A DNA stretch of 64,000 nucleotides from Aminobacter sp. HY435 (GTDB lineage: Bacteria > Pseudomonadota > Alphaproteobacteria > Rhizobiales > Rhizobiaceae): assembly GCF_027568395.1 (NCBI RefSeq), contig NZ_JANKZL010000007.1:124001-188000 (forward strand), given 5' to 3'. The notes under the pieces are model-generated. The model was not told where the DNA came from, ran no database searches, and worked only from the letters and a program-made list of their open reading frames with translations. Position numbers and translations under genes: made by a program. Below, in pieces: positions 48,069 through 57,273 of the stretch. How positions within the stretch are numbered: the stretch's first letter is position 1; each line of letters starts with the position of its first letter.

Positions 48069-49256
48069 ATGACCAAAGCGTTCCTGGAGCACATGTCCTC
48101 GGAACTCGAAGGCCTGAAACAGGCAGGCCTTTACAAGTCCGAGCGCGTCATCACCTCGACGCAGTCGGCAGAGATCGAGGTTGCCGGCGAAAAGGTACTG
48201 AACTTCTGCGCCAACAATTATCTCGGACTCGCCGACAGCCATGATTTGCGCGACGCCGCCAAAAAGGCGCTTGATCGCTACGGCTACGGCATGGCTTCGG
48301 TGCGGTTCATCTGCGGCACGCAGGAAGAGCACAAGGAGCTCGAGGCAAAGCTGTCGGCCTTCCTCGGCACCGAGGACACGATCCTCTATTCGTCATGCTT
48401 CGACGCCAATGCCGGGCTTTTCGAAACGCTGTTGGGCGAAGAAGACGCAATCATCTCGGATGCGCTGAACCACGCCTCGATCATTGATGGCGTGCGCTTG
48501 TCCAAGGCCAAGCGCTTCCGCTACGCCAACAACGACATGGCCGCGCTCGAGGCAGAGTTGAAGAAGGCCGAGGGCAGCCGCTTCAAGCTGATCGCCACAG
48601 ATGGCGTGTTCTCGATGGATGGCATAATCGCCAACCTGACGGGCGTCTGCGATCTAGCCGACAAGTACGGTGCGATGGTGATGGTCGACGACAGCCATGC
48701 CGTCGGGTTCGTTGGTGCTAACGGTCGTGGCACGCCGGAGCATTGCGGCGTCGAGGGCCGGGTCGACATCATCACCGGAACGCTCGGCAAGGCGCTCGGC
48801 GGCGCCTCCGGCGGCTACACGTCGGGCAAGCGCGAGGTCGTCGACTGGTTGCGCCAGCGCTCGCGCCCGTATCTTTTCTCGAACACGCTGGCGCCCTCCA
48901 TCGCCGGCGCGTCGATCAGAGTGCTGGAGCTCATCGCCGAAGGTGGGACCTTGCGTGAAAAGCTTTATGACAACGCGGCCCGCTTCAGGTCCGGCATGGG
49001 CAATCTCGGTTTCAAGCTCGCCGGTGCCGATCATCCGATCATCCCCGTCATGCTTGGCGATGCAACACTCGCCCAGGAAATGGCGGCGCGCATGCTGAAG
49101 CGCGGCATCTATGTCATCGGCTTCTCCTTCCCGGTGGTGCCAAAGGGGCAGGCGCGTATCCGCACCCAGATGTCGGCGGCGCATTCGACTGCGGATATCG
49201 ATAGGGCCGTTGCGGCTTTTGGTGAGGTTGGACGCGAATTGGGCGTTATTTCCTGA
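48069..49256 (+). CDS. kbl: Glycine C-acetyltransferase (2-amino-3-ketobutyrate CoA ligase)
   Basis: Kbl cleaves 2-amino-3-oxobutanoate with CoA to glycine and acetyl-CoA, the second step of threonine breakdown. The 395-residue PLP enzyme shows [41 protein letters not shown] and the PLP-lysine segment [24 protein letters not shown] precedes the ATG. It is followed by tdh after 54 nt, the classical kbl-tdh operon. Confidence 0.97.
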   Translation: MTKAFLEHMSSELEGLKQAGLYKSERVITSTQSAEIEVAGEKVLNFCANNYLGLADSHDLRDAAKKALDRYGYGMASVRFICGTQEEHKELEAKLSAFLGTEDTILYSSCFDANAGLFETLLGEEDAIISDALNHASIIDGVRLSKAKRFRYANNDMAALEAELKKAEGSRFKLIATDGVFSMDGIIANLTGVCDLADKYGAMVMVDDSHAVGFVGANGRGTPEHCGVEGRVDIITGTLGKALGGASGGYTSGKREVVDWLRQRSRPYLFSNTLAPSIAGASIRVLELIAEGGTLREKLYDNAARFRSGMGNLGFKLAGADHPIIPVMLGDATLAQEMAARMLKRGIYVIGFSFPVVPKGQARIRTQMSAAHSTADIDRAVAAFGEVGRELGVIS

Positions 49257-49310
49257 AACGACCGCACTTGGAAAAGTGATTCTGGATCAAGGGATTCCGA
49301 GGACTAAACG

Positions 49311-50345
49311 ATGTCGAACATGATGCGCGCGCTGGTGAAGGCGAAGGCCGAACCCGGAATCTGGATGGAAGAAGTGCCAATGCCCGAGATCGGGCCGAAC
49401 GACGTGCTGATCAAGGTCAGGAAATCGGCGATCTGCGGCACCGACGTTCATATCTATAACTGGGACGAATGGGCCCAAAAGACGGTGCCGGTGCCGATGG
49501 TGACCGGCCACGAGTTCGTTGGGACGGTTGTGGATTTCGGCACGGCGGTGAAGGACTACAAGGTCGGCCAGCGCGTCTCGGGCGAAGGGCACATCGTCTG
49601 CGGCCACTGCCGCAACTGCCGCGCCGGGCGCGGCCATTTGTGCCGCAACACGCTCGGTGTCGGGGTCAATCGTCCCGGCTCGTTCGCCGAATTTCTGGCG
49701 ATCCCGCAACACAACGTCGTGCCGATCCCCGACGATGTGCCCGACGAGGTCGCAGCCATCTTCGACCCGCTCGGCAACGCCGTGCACACCGCGCTGTCGT
49801 TCGACCTGGTCGGCGAGGACGTGCTGGTGACCGGCGCCGGCCCCATTGGCATCATGGGCGCGCTGGTGGCGCAGTGCGTCGGCGCCCGCAAGGTCGTTAT
49901 CACCGACATCAACCCCGTGCGTCTGGAACTGGCCAGGAAACTGGGCGTCCGTCATGTCGTCGACGCGTCCAAGGAAAAGCTGCGCGATGTGATGCGCGAC
50001 GAAGGCATGACCGAGGGCTTCGATGTGGGTCTTGAGATGTCCGGTTCCGCCGTCGCCTTCCGCGACATGATCGACACCATGAACAATGGCGGCAAGATCG
50101 CCATTCTCGGCATTGCGCCGACCGGTTTCGAGATCGACTGGAACAAGGTCATCTTCAAGATGCTGCATCTCAAGGGCATCTATGGTCGAGAGATGTTCGA
50201 GACCTGGTACAAGATGATCGCGCTGGTCCAGGGGCCGCTTGACGTGAGCGGCCTGATCACCCATCGCATCGGCATCGACGACTTTCAGGCTGGTTTCGAC
50301 GCCATGCGCAGCGGCAATTCCGGCAAGGTCGTGATGGATTGGTGA
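49311..50345 (+). CDS. tdh: L-threonine 3-dehydrogenase
   Basis: Tdh oxidises threonine to 2-amino-3-oxobutanoate with NAD+. This 344-residue zinc medium-chain dehydrogenase has catalytic-zinc residues in [17 protein letters not shown] and VTGHEF, four structural-zinc Cys in [15 protein letters not shown], and the NAD-binding [13 protein letters not shown] lies upstream of the ATG. Together with kbl it turns threonine into glycine and acetyl-CoA. Confidence 0.97.
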   Translation: MSNMMRALVKAKAEPGIWMEEVPMPEIGPNDVLIKVRKSAICGTDVHIYNWDEWAQKTVPVPMVTGHEFVGTVVDFGTAVKDYKVGQRVSGEGHIVCGHCRNCRAGRGHLCRNTLGVGVNRPGSFAEFLAIPQHNVVPIPDDVPDEVAAIFDPLGNAVHTALSFDLVGEDVLVTGAGPIGIMGALVAQCVGARKVVITDINPVRLELARKLGVRHVVDASKEKLRDVMRDEGMTEGFDVGLEMSGSAVAFRDMIDTMNNGGKIAILGIAPTGFEIDWNKVIFKMLHLKGIYGREMFETWYKMIALVQGPLDVSGLITHRIGIDDFQAGFDAMRSGNSGKVVMDW

Positions 50346-50445
50346 CGTAAGGAAAGAAATTTCACTGTAAGGCGAATTTTTCGAACAAAAGCGCATTGTC
50401 AGTCGGGCCTGCGATTTGCTATCGAGGCTCGCTGTTCGACTGGAT

Positions 50446-50955
50446 ATGCCGATGCGCCGCCACATTCGTACCTTGACCGCCCGGCATGAGCCGAAAGGGC
50501 AGTTCCTGTCGCACCTCAAGTCGGGGTCGGGCGCGGTTGTCGGCCTGGCCGCCGTAGGCGGCCTGGCATCGTTCACCGGCCTGCCGATGTTGATCGCGCC
50601 GCTGGGCGCGACTGCGGTGCTTTTGTTCGGTCAGCCTGCCAGCCCCTTGGCGCAGCCGATCAACATCTTCGCTGGCTATTTCATCGCCACGCTGATCGGC
50701 GTGGCGGCTGCGATGACGTTCCCCGGCCTTTGGGAAGTGTCGGCGGTGGCGGTCGGCGTGTCGATTGCCTTGATGCTGATGTTCCGTGTCACCCACCCCC
50801 CGGCAGGAGCGATCCCTCTGGTGGCGACAGCCACGCCCTATCATGGCAGCACGCTGTTCATCGTCGTGCTGCTGAGTTGCGTCAGCCTGCTGGTGCTGGC
50901 GCTGGTGCATCACTGGATTCCGCCGCGCGCCCAGTACCCGCGCCGCGTCGACTGA
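50446..50955 (+). CDS. HPP family membrane protein
   Basis: This 169-residue protein has four membrane helices and the eponymous His-Pro-Pro motif in RVTHPPAGAIPLVATA, with GATAVLLFGQPASPLAQP between helices, as in HPP proteins. Some members are nitrite transporters; function is otherwise unclear. ATG 50446 is chosen; TTG 50416 and ATG 50452 are alternatives and none has a strong ribosome site. It lies alone between tdh and the MBL-fold gene. Confidence 0.82.
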   Translation: MPMRRHIRTLTARHEPKGQFLSHLKSGSGAVVGLAAVGGLASFTGLPMLIAPLGATAVLLFGQPASPLAQPINIFAGYFIATLIGVAAAMTFPGLWEVSAVAVGVSIALMLMFRVTHPPAGAIPLVATATPYHGSTLFIVVLLSCVSLLVLALVHHWIPPRAQYPRRVD

Positions 50956-51056
50956 CGCTTTTCATATTGCCTTGATCGCCGGCCGCGCTCTAGCTTGGGC
51001 GTCAGGGAGAGCTTTGGCATGAGGCATCGGCGCAACTTGAATTCGGACGCGGGCGC

Positions 51057-51974
51057 ATGAGCGACCGCCTCGTCTTGCTTGGAACCAAGGGTGGCCCGGC
51101 GATCCGCCCGGGCGGACCGTGGCCGACATCGACACTTCTTGAGCTGGGCGGCCGAACCATCGTCGTCGATTGCGGATTGGGCGTGACGCGCGGACTGACC
51201 GATGCCGGGGTTGCCCTCAAGGCGCTCGACCTGATCTTCGTCACCCACCTGCATTCCGATCATGTGCTGGAGCTCGGCCCACTCATCCACACCGCATGGA
51301 CCGCCGGACTCGCCACCCCGGTCAAGGTATTCGGCCCGGCCGGCTTGAATCAATACTGGCGTGGGTTCCTGCAAGCGCTTGAATTCGATATCGAAACCCG
51401 CATCGACGATGAGGGGCGTCCGGACCTGCGCGCCATGGTCGAGATTGTCGAGTTCGATGAAGGGGACGTCACCCTCGAAGGCGATGTTCGGGTGACGGCG
51501 CTGCGCGTCGATCATCCGCCGGTGACCGATTGCTTTGCCCTGCGCTTCGATTGCGAAGGCAAGAGCGTCGTCTTTTCCGCCGACACCGCCTTCTTCCCGC
51601 CGCTCGCCGAATTCGCGCGCGGCGTCGACATCCTCTTGCACGAGGCCATGCTCGAGGAGGGCGTCGAGCGACTGGTCGCGCGCACCGGCAATGGCGCGCG
51701 GCTGAGGCAACACCTGATGGCCAGCCACAGCCTGGCCGGCGAGGCCGGCGAGATTGGGGCGCGCGCCCGGGTCGGCCGCCTCGTGCTCAACCACCTCATT
51801 CCGGCCGACGATGCCGAGATCAGCGAGGCCCACTGGATCGAGGCTGTCAGGAAAACCTGGGCAGGTCCCTTGACGATCGGTCACGACGGGCATGTTGTTG
51901 CACTCGGGGGCGACCATATCGGGATTCGGGAGGATCGAGATGAAACTGGCAACGCTGAAGAACGGCTCGCGTGA
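51057..51974 (+). CDS. Metallo-beta-lactamase-fold hydrolase
   Basis: The 305-residue protein has the zinc motif HLHSDH in IFVTHLHSDHVLELGPL, the strand TIVVDCGLGV, and FSADTAFFPPLAEFARGVDILLHEAM carrying the later metal ligands. It resembles tRNase Z-like/arylsulfatase-like MBL enzymes, and the substrate is unknown. It overlaps the next gene (FAH-like) by 35 bp, so the two are probably cotranslated. Start at 51057 follows a GC-rich stretch without a strong Shine-Dalgarno. Confidence 0.85.
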   Translation: MSDRLVLLGTKGGPAIRPGGPWPTSTLLELGGRTIVVDCGLGVTRGLTDAGVALKALDLIFVTHLHSDHVLELGPLIHTAWTAGLATPVKVFGPAGLNQYWRGFLQALEFDIETRIDDEGRPDLRAMVEIVEFDEGDVTLEGDVRVTALRVDHPPVTDCFALRFDCEGKSVVFSADTAFFPPLAEFARGVDILLHEAMLEEGVERLVARTGNGARLRQHLMASHSLAGEAGEIGARARVGRLVLNHLIPADDAEISEAHWIEAVRKTWAGPLTIGHDGHVVALGGDHIGIREDRDETGNAEERLA

Positions 51975-52692
51975 CGGCAAACTGGTCGTCGTATCGCGTG
52001 ACCTGACGCGCTACACCGACGCATCCTTCCTCGTACCAAGCCTGCAGGCCGCGCTCGACGATTGGCGACGGATTTCGCCACATCTGGCGTCGCTCGCGCA
52101 GTCCCTGGAGGTTGGCTCGGTACCCTCCGCGCGCTTTCACGAGCATGACGCGCATTCGCCGCTGCCCAGGGCATTCCAGCGAGTCGGTGGCGGCGACGCC
52201 ATCGTTGGCCCGCGCGATGCCATCGAGCTTGCCGGCAAGGCCCGCGACGCCAAGGTCGAAGCGGCCGCGGCGGTGGTTGTGGCGGATGTCGCCATGGGCG
52301 CAAGCGAGGCGTCGGCGCTCGAGTCCGTCGCGCTCGTCGTGCTTTGCGTCGACACCGTGCTGGACGGTGGCCAGATCGGCACGTCGGCCCTGTCGCCAGT
52401 TGCAGTGACAACCGACGAGCTCGGGGCCGCCTGGGATGGCGCGGTGCATCTTCCCCTTTTCGCCGGTGCGCGCACCGTGGCTTCGACGGGGTCGACCAAC
52501 TTTCCGAAGCTGATCGCCGAGGCGGCCGCAGGACGTTCGTTGATTGCAGGCGCTGTCGTCAGGGGGCAGGTCGAAACGCTTGCGGTCTCGCTTGGCGATA
52601 CGGTGCGGGTTGAAATGAAGGACAAGGCCGGTCACTCGATTTTCGGTGCCATCGAACGGCTTGTCGGCCGTTTCGAACAGCCTTTGCCCTGA
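51940..52692 (+). CDS. Shortened fumarylacetoacetate hydrolase (FAH) family protein, probably inactive
   Basis: The first 80 residues match the rhizobial FAH-family N-terminus (MKLATLKNGSRDGKLVVVS, then TDASFLVPSLQAALDDW and HEHDAHSPLPRAFQ). The end matches the family C-terminus (LGDTVRVEMKDKAGHSIFGAIE). Between them the protein is compressed: 250 residues where the family has about 335. The FxSEVA metal segment, the NDVSLR.. loop and the GTVSNRD region are absent or unrecognisable. The frame is open throughout and GGGAGGAT precedes the ATG, so it is expressed-looking but likely lacks hydrolase activity. Confidence 0.75.
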   Translation: MKLATLKNGSRDGKLVVVSRDLTRYTDASFLVPSLQAALDDWRRISPHLASLAQSLEVGSVPSARFHEHDAHSPLPRAFQRVGGGDAIVGPRDAIELAGKARDAKVEAAAAVVVADVAMGASEASALESVALVVLCVDTVLDGGQIGTSALSPVAVTTDELGAAWDGAVHLPLFAGARTVASTGSTNFPKLIAEAAAGRSLIAGAVVRGQVETLAVSLGDTVRVEMKDKAGHSIFGAIERLVGRFEQPLP

Positions 52693-52711
52693 GCGCTCGG
52701 GCCCGGCCGTC

Positions 52712-53251
52712 ATGCGGATGAGCGAACATTTCCGCCGCATGGCGCGGAACAATCTGTGGTCCAACGACCGCATTTACCGCGCCATGGCAGCGTTGCAGCC
52801 CGGCGAGTTCGAAGCCGAACGCACGAGCTTCTTTCCCTCGCTCAGGGAGACGCTCAACCACATCCTCTCGGTCGACCTGTATTACCTCGACATGATCGAG
52901 GAGGGCGGTGAGGGGCGGAAGGTTTTCCACCGCTTTGTCGATTTTGACGATCCCGCAGCGCTCGCCAAGGCGCAGGGGGCGTTCGATCGGCGACTTGTCG
53001 CCTGTTGCGACCGTCTCGGCGAAGCCGATCTTGACCGCCACGTCCTGTCGGACCGCGGTGAAGCAGGCCAGATCCCCGAGCGTATCGGCGACCTTCTGGC
53101 GCATCTGTTTCTTCATGAAATCCATCATCGCGGGCAGGTCCACGCGATGTTGTCGGGCACCTCGGTCGCGCCGCCGCCGCTCGACGAGTTCTTTCTCGAC
53201 TACGACCTGAGGTTTCGTGGCGAGGAGGTCGAGCGGCTGGGGTTAGGCTGA
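52712..53251 (+). CDS. DinB/YfiT-like four-helix metalloprotein
   Basis: The 179-residue protein has the DinB pattern: HFRRMARNNLWSNDRIYRAM at the start, a first metal His in LRETLNHILSVDLYYLDM, and HLFLHEIHHRGQVHAML near the C-terminus. DinB-like proteins are thiol-S-transferases or related metal enzymes, often of unknown substrate. It follows the FAH-like gene by 19 nt; alternative Met starts at 52712 and 52718 are both possible. Confidence 0.87.
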   Translation: MRMSEHFRRMARNNLWSNDRIYRAMAALQPGEFEAERTSFFPSLRETLNHILSVDLYYLDMIEEGGEGRKVFHRFVDFDDPAALAKAQGAFDRRLVACCDRLGEADLDRHVLSDRGEAGQIPERIGDLLAHLFLHEIHHRGQVHAMLSGTSVAPPPLDEFFLDYDLRFRGEEVERLGLG

Positions 53252-53259
53252 CGAAGAAG

Positions 53260-53598
53260 TCAGCCCTTGTTCTGCTGAATCGCCAGATAGAGGTTGGTGC
53301 AGCGCGTGCCGGAGCGGCAATAGGCGAAGACCGGGCCCTCCATCTCGTCCAGTGCGTCCGCCATGTCGGCGACATTGTCGCCGGTCATCTGGCCACTGAT
53401 TACCGGAATGTAGCGGAACGTCAGGCCTGCAGCTTCGACAGCCGCCTTGACGCTGTCGGCCGAAGGCTGGCCTGGCTGCTCATTGTCGGGGCGATTGCAG
53501 ATGACGCTCTTGAAGCCGGCAGCCTTGATGGCTGCAACTTCGTCCGGCTCGATCTGGCCGGAAACCGAGTACTCCTCGGTGATCTGGCGGTATTCCAT
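53260..53598 (-). CDS. TIGR01244 family phosphatase / sulfurtransferase-like protein
   Basis: The 112-residue protein has the DUF442/TIGR01244 pattern: YRQITEEYSVSGQIEPDEV, FKSVICNRPDNEQPGQPS and the phosphatase-type loop VFAYCRSGTRCTNLY with Cys-x5-Arg. Such domains are found alone or fused to beta-lactamase-fold sulfur dioxygenases (Blh), linked to sulfide metabolism. GAGG precedes the ATG at 53598. It is convergent with the DinB-like gene, 8 bp apart. Confidence 0.85.
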   Translation of the reverse strand: MEYRQITEEYSVSGQIEPDEVAAIKAAGFKSVICNRPDNEQPGQPSADSVKAAVEAAGLTFRYIPVISGQMTGDNVADMADALDEMEGPVFAYCRSGTRCTNLYLAIQQNKG

Positions 53599-53946
53599 GG
53601 TGTCCTCGCAGAATGTTGGCCGCCGACGCGGCGGGTCGGCGCGCCAGTCTTGCCACTGTCGGCGCATCGGGGCAACAGCTGTTGAGATGCGTTCGAGGCG
53701 AAGCGCCGGCCCGGAAGCCGGCGCCGTGTGCTCAGTGAGCTTCGCCCGAACCACCGATGGCGACGAGGCTGAAACTCCAAATGTTATTGCGTTACATGGA
53801 GGCTGAGGGCAAGAGACGAGTGATCCCGCCGTTTGCAGGCTGATCGGGGATGGGGATCCCGGCACGCCAGGGTGTTGAATCAGATTACGTGAATTGCGCT
53901 CTAACGTGCTGATATGTCGTGACGAACGGTGCTCGGGCGGGCGTCC
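53599..53946. other. 348-bp non-coding gap with one Zur-like palindrome
   Basis: No gene is supported here. The frame that enters from the TIGR01244 gene has no similarity. The only distinct signal is ATGTTAT-TGC-GTTACAT at 53781-53797. The stretch 53860-53930 is AT-richer and ends near the 3' end of the zinc-binding protein gene. No hairpin terminator for either flanking gene is evident. Confidence 0.45.
53781..53797. promoter_or_regulatory. Possible Zur box, orphan position
   Basis: ATGTTAT and GTTACAT are separated by 3 nt, resembling the ATGTTATA-n-TATAACAT form of Zur sites. It lies about 180 bp upstream of the TIGR01244 gene and about 150 bp past the znuA stop. The match is incomplete. 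Confidence 0.3.
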
Positions 53947-54885
53947 TCAATCACCTTCGATCGCCTTCCGTATCGTGGCGATGTTGCCGGTCATCATGTC
54001 GATGTAGGTCGCAGCCGGCCCGTCAACCCTGGACAGTGCGTCCGAATAGAGTGTTCCGCCGACCTTGACGCCGGTTTCGGCGGAAATCTGCTCGATCAGC
54101 CTTGGATTGGTGATGTTCTCGACGAAGATGGCGGATGCCGCGTCGCCGCGCACCTGCTTGATCAGGGCGGCGACATCGGCTGCCGACGCTTCCGCTTCGG
54201 TCGAAATGCCTTCCGGTGCAAGGAAGGTCAGCCCATAGGCGTCTTCGAAATAGCCGAAGGCGTCGTGCGAAGTGATGATGGCGCGTTTGGTTGCGGGAAT
54301 GGCTTCGACCGTGGCCTTCACGTCTGCCTCTGCCGCATCGAGCTTGCCGGCATAGGCCGCGGCATTCGCCTTGTAGGTGTCGCAGCCCGACGCATCGGCC
54401 GCACAAAAGGCGTCGGCAATGTTCTTCACATAGACCTTGGCGTTGGCGATCGACTGGAACGCGTGCGGATCGATATCGCCGTGGTCGTGACCGTCATCGG
54501 CCTGTTCGCCTTCGGCGGCGTGGTCGTGCGCTTCCTGCATCTTCCGCGGCATGACGCCCTTGGTCAACTCGACGACGGACGCCTTGGTCGCGCTCGCCTC
54601 TACCAGCCGCTTGAGGAAACCTTCGAAATTCAGGCCGTTGACCAGAACCACATCTGCCCTGGACATGCTGACGGCATCGGCCGGCGAGGGTTCGTAGACA
54701 TGGGCGTCGCCGTCAGGGCCGACGAGCGTTGTCAGTTCGATGCGGTCGCCGCCAACATTGTTGGCGAGGTCGCCGATGATCGAGAAGCTCGCCACCACCT
54801 TCAACGGCTCCGCCGAAGCGGAAGCGGACCAGAAATTTAATGTTATAACGCTCATCGCGGAGGCGAAAGCAATCTTTGTCAGCAT
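53947..54885 (-). CDS. znuA: Zinc/manganese ABC transporter substrate-binding protein
   Basis: The 312-residue protein has a signal peptide (cleavage near SASA-EP) and the cluster A-I metal-binding fold: VVASFSIIGDLANNVGGD, VGPDGDAHVYEPSPADA with the first His ligand, VLVNGLNFEGFL, and ITSHDAFGYFEDAYGLTFLAPEG. A His/Asp-rich loop (AHDHAAEGEQADDGHDHGD) before DPHAF is typical of zinc receptors of the ZnuA/AztC type. It is third in a minus-strand operon after the ATPase and permease. Symbol by function; AztC is an alternative name. Confidence 0.88.
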   Translation of the reverse strand: MLTKIAFASAMSVITLNFWSASASAEPLKVVASFSIIGDLANNVGGDRIELTTLVGPDGDAHVYEPSPADAVSMSRADVVLVNGLNFEGFLKRLVEASATKASVVELTKGVMPRKMQEAHDHAAEGEQADDGHDHGDIDPHAFQSIANAKVYVKNIADAFCAADASGCDTYKANAAAYAGKLDAAEADVKATVEAIPATKRAIITSHDAFGYFEDAYGLTFLAPEGISTEAEASAADVAALIKQVRGDAASAIFVENITNPRLIEQISAETGVKVGGTLYSDALSRVDGPAATYIDMMTGNIATIRKAIEGD

Positions 54886-54920
54886 GAAGTTCTCCCGTCT
54901 TGGGGACCAGAAAATCGAAA

Positions 54921-55787
54921 TCAGGCGGTGCGGTGGCGATGGCGGCGAAGCTTGGTGTTGAAGACGCCGCGCGTGCCGAAGAAGATGGACGCCAGGTAGA
55001 TCACGCCGGCCGACAGAATGATCGCCGGGCCTGAGGGCAGGGAGGCGTGATACGAGATCAGCAGTCCGGCAATGCACGACACGGCGCCAAACAGGAACGC
55101 AACCAGGCACATCGGCTCGACCCGCGCCGTCCAGAAGCGGGCGGCCGCAGCCGGCAGCATCATCAGCCCGACCGAAAGCAACGTGCCAAGCGCCTGGAAC
55201 CCGCCAACGAGATTGAGCACGACAAGGCCAAGGAAGATGAAGTGCACCGGCGTGCCCAGCCGGCTGACCGAACGCAGGAACAGCGGGTCGAGGCATTCGG
55301 TGACCAACGCGCGCCAGAAGATCGCCAGCGTCAGCAAGGTGATGCCAGAAATCAGCGCGATCAGCGTCAAGGCGTCGTCATTGAGCGCCAGCACGGTGCC
55401 GAACAGCACATGCATCAGATCGACGCTCGAGCCGCGCAGCGACACGATGAGCACGCCGAGCGCCAGCGAAATCAGGTAGAAGGCCGCCATCGAGGCGTCT
55501 TCGCGCTGCACCGTGAAGCGCGACACGGCACCGGCGCCGAGCGCCACGATGACCCCGGCGATCAGCCCGCCTATGGTCATCGGAACGATCTGCAAGCCGT
55601 AGAGCAGGAAGCCGGCGGCGGCCCCCGGCAGGATGGCGTGGGCCATCGCGTCACCGGTCAGGCTCATGCGCCTCAGCATCAGGAACACGCCGACCGGGCA
55701 GGCACCGAGCGCCAGCATCAGAGACCCGGCAAGGGCGCGCTGCATGAAGCCGAATTCGGCAAAGGGAGCGATCAGGAAATCATACAT
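54921..55787 (-). CDS. znuB: Zinc-type ABC transporter permease (ABC-3 family)
   Basis: The 288-residue protein has eight to nine membrane helices and the ABC-3 signatures GVFLMLRRMSLTGDAMAHAILPGAA and GTLLSVGLMMLPAAAARFW. It forms the membrane channel of the metal importer. It starts 2 nt after the ATPase stop and ends 35 nt before the znuA start. The C-terminus is basic with His (RRHRHRTA). Confidence 0.9.
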   Translation of the reverse strand: MYDFLIAPFAEFGFMQRALAGSLMLALGACPVGVFLMLRRMSLTGDAMAHAILPGAAAGFLLYGLQIVPMTIGGLIAGVIVALGAGAVSRFTVQREDASMAAFYLISLALGVLIVSLRGSSVDLMHVLFGTVLALNDDALTLIALISGITLLTLAIFWRALVTECLDPLFLRSVSRLGTPVHFIFLGLVVLNLVGGFQALGTLLSVGLMMLPAAAARFWTARVEPMCLVAFLFGAVSCIAGLLISYHASLPSGPAIILSAGVIYLASIFFGTRGVFNTKLRRHRHRTA

Positions 55788-55789
55788 GG

Positions 55790-56629
55790 TCAGGCTGCCC
55801 GCGGGCCGGATTCATGGTCGGGGCGGTCGTGGACGTCGCCATGCTCATGATGATGGTGGTCGTCGTGGTCGTGCGCATGGTCATGCGAATGGCCGTGGAC
55901 CGGCTCGCACCACGGTGCATCGTCGTGCCAGGCCTCGTCGAAACGGCGTGCCTTCAGCAGGTTTTCGGACCTCAGCGTGTCGAGGGTCTTGCCCCAGGCA
56001 ACGGGATGGCGGGCAAGCAGCAGCGTGTCGGGAAAATTGGCGCGAACCAGTTCGAGATCGTGCGCGACCACCATCACCGTACGGTTCTCGCCGTGCCAGC
56101 GCTTGATGAGCGCGATGAGATCGCCGACCGTCTTGGCGTCGACGGCATTGAACGGCTCGTCGAGCAGGATGATGTCGGCGTCCTGGACGAGCACGCGGGC
56201 AAACAGCGCGCGCTGCAGCTGGCCGCCAGACAGGGTATCGATCGCCCGCTTCTCGAAGCCTTCGAGACCAACGGCCATCAGCGCCTTGGCGACCGCCTCG
56301 CGATCGTCGCGGGTAAAGCGGCCGAGCAATCCGCGGCGAGGCCAAAGCCCGAGTGATACGAGATCGATGACGCGGGCGGGAAAGCTGCGGTCGAGCTCCG
56401 ATTGCTGCGGCAGGTAGGCGATGCGCTTGCCCGGCGAAATGGTGCAACTGCCCGCCATCGGCTTCAGCACGCCGACGATTCCCTTCATCAAGGTCGATTT
56501 GCCCGAACCGTTGGCGCCAACAATAGCGGTCAGCGACCCGGTGCGGATCGAGCCGTTCAGGTGATGGACCGCTGGATGGCTGTTGTAGCCAAGGGTCAGG
56601 TCCTTGAATGTCAGGCAGGCGTCGGTCAT
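55790..56629 (-). CDS. znuC: Zinc-type ABC transporter ATP-binding protein with His-rich tail
   Basis: The 279-residue ATPase has Walker A GANGSGKST (residues 38-46), the signature LSGGQLQRALFARVL and Walker B DIILLDEP. The last 35 residues contain 13 His interspersed with Asp, an unusual metal-binding tail for the ATPase subunit that suggests zinc sensing or delivery. ATG 56629 (MTDACLTFKD) is preferred; the open frame upstream crosses a Zur-like box. First gene of the znuC-znuB-znuA operon. Confidence 0.9.
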   Translation of the reverse strand: MTDACLTFKDLTLGYNSHPAVHHLNGSIRTGSLTAIVGANGSGKSTLMKGIVGVLKPMAGSCTISPGKRIAYLPQQSELDRSFPARVIDLVSLGLWPRRGLLGRFTRDDREAVAKALMAVGLEGFEKRAIDTLSGGQLQRALFARVLVQDADIILLDEPFNAVDAKTVGDLIALIKRWHGENRTVMVVAHDLELVRANFPDTLLLARHPVAWGKTLDTLRSENLLKARRFDEAWHDDAPWCEPVHGHSHDHAHDHDDHHHHEHGDVHDRPDHESGPRAA

Positions 56630-56673
56630 CGGCGTGTCTTGCTGCGACTGATAATATGGAGACTGGATATGTG

Positions 56674-56685
56674 ATGTTATTACAT
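56674..56685 (-). promoter_or_regulatory. Zur-like box upstream of znuC
   Basis: ATGTTATTACAT is an almost perfect palindrome matching the alphaproteobacterial Zur core ATGTTATAACAT with one change. It lies 45 nt upstream of the znuC start, where a repressor would block transcription of the zinc uptake operon when zinc is plentiful. Confidence 0.65.
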
Positions 56686-56835
56686 TAGTCAACGCGGCCG
56701 CCGCGACAATGTCGTGGATTTGGCTGGTGAAAACGGCTGTGACGGCGGCTGGACCACGGAATTTGGCCATTGCGGCCTTGCGTCCAAGGGCTTGCGAAAT
56801 CTACAAGGGCGCCACCCCAACGGAAGGAGACCACC

Positions 56836-57180
56836 ATGAGCATTCGTCGTATCGATGTCGGCCCGCGCATGAGCCAGATCGTCATCCACAACAACACCGT
56901 CTACCTGGCCGGCCAGGTTGGCGCGCCGGGCGAAAGCGTCGCCGCTCAGACCAAGGCGATCCTCGCCGAGATCGACGCGCTACTGGCCAAGGCCGGCACT
57001 GACAAGACCAAGATCCTGCAGGCCATCATCTGGCTCGACGACATGTCGACCTTCGCCGAAATGAACTCGGTGTGGGATGGCTGGGTGCCGCAGGGCAACA
57101 CGCCTGCGCGCGCCACCGGCGAAGCCAAGCTCGCCGCGCCGGAATACAAGGTCGAGATCATCGTCACGGCTGCCGCCTGA
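56836..57180 (+). CDS. RidA family protein
   Basis: The 114-residue protein has the YjgF/YER057c/UK114 pattern: IVIHNNTVYLAGQVGAPGESVAAQTKAILAEID, then ILQAIIWLDDMSTFAEMN and the C-terminal ARATGEAKLAAPEYKVEIIVTAA. RidA members hydrolyse reactive enamines/imines; this variant differs from canonical RidA and may belong to a catabolic subgroup. GAAGGAGACCACC precedes the ATG. It stands between znuC (divergent) and the hut cluster. Confidence 0.88.
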   Translation: MSIRRIDVGPRMSQIVIHNNTVYLAGQVGAPGESVAAQTKAILAEIDALLAKAGTDKTKILQAIIWLDDMSTFAEMNSVWDGWVPQGNTPARATGEAKLAAPEYKVEIIVTAAA

Positions 57181-57273
57181 CGCGTCCAGCCGGGGGCGTT
57201 CGCGTTCTCGGCAGGCATTTCGCATCAACGCCGCGCGTCCCTGGACGTGCGGCGTTCTTGTTTGAAGGTGCCT

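Noticed and set aside
54838..54850. ATGTTATAAC resembling a Zur site
   Set aside because: It lies inside the znuA signal-peptide coding region (Val-Ile-Thr codons) and only half of the palindrome matches; probably chance.
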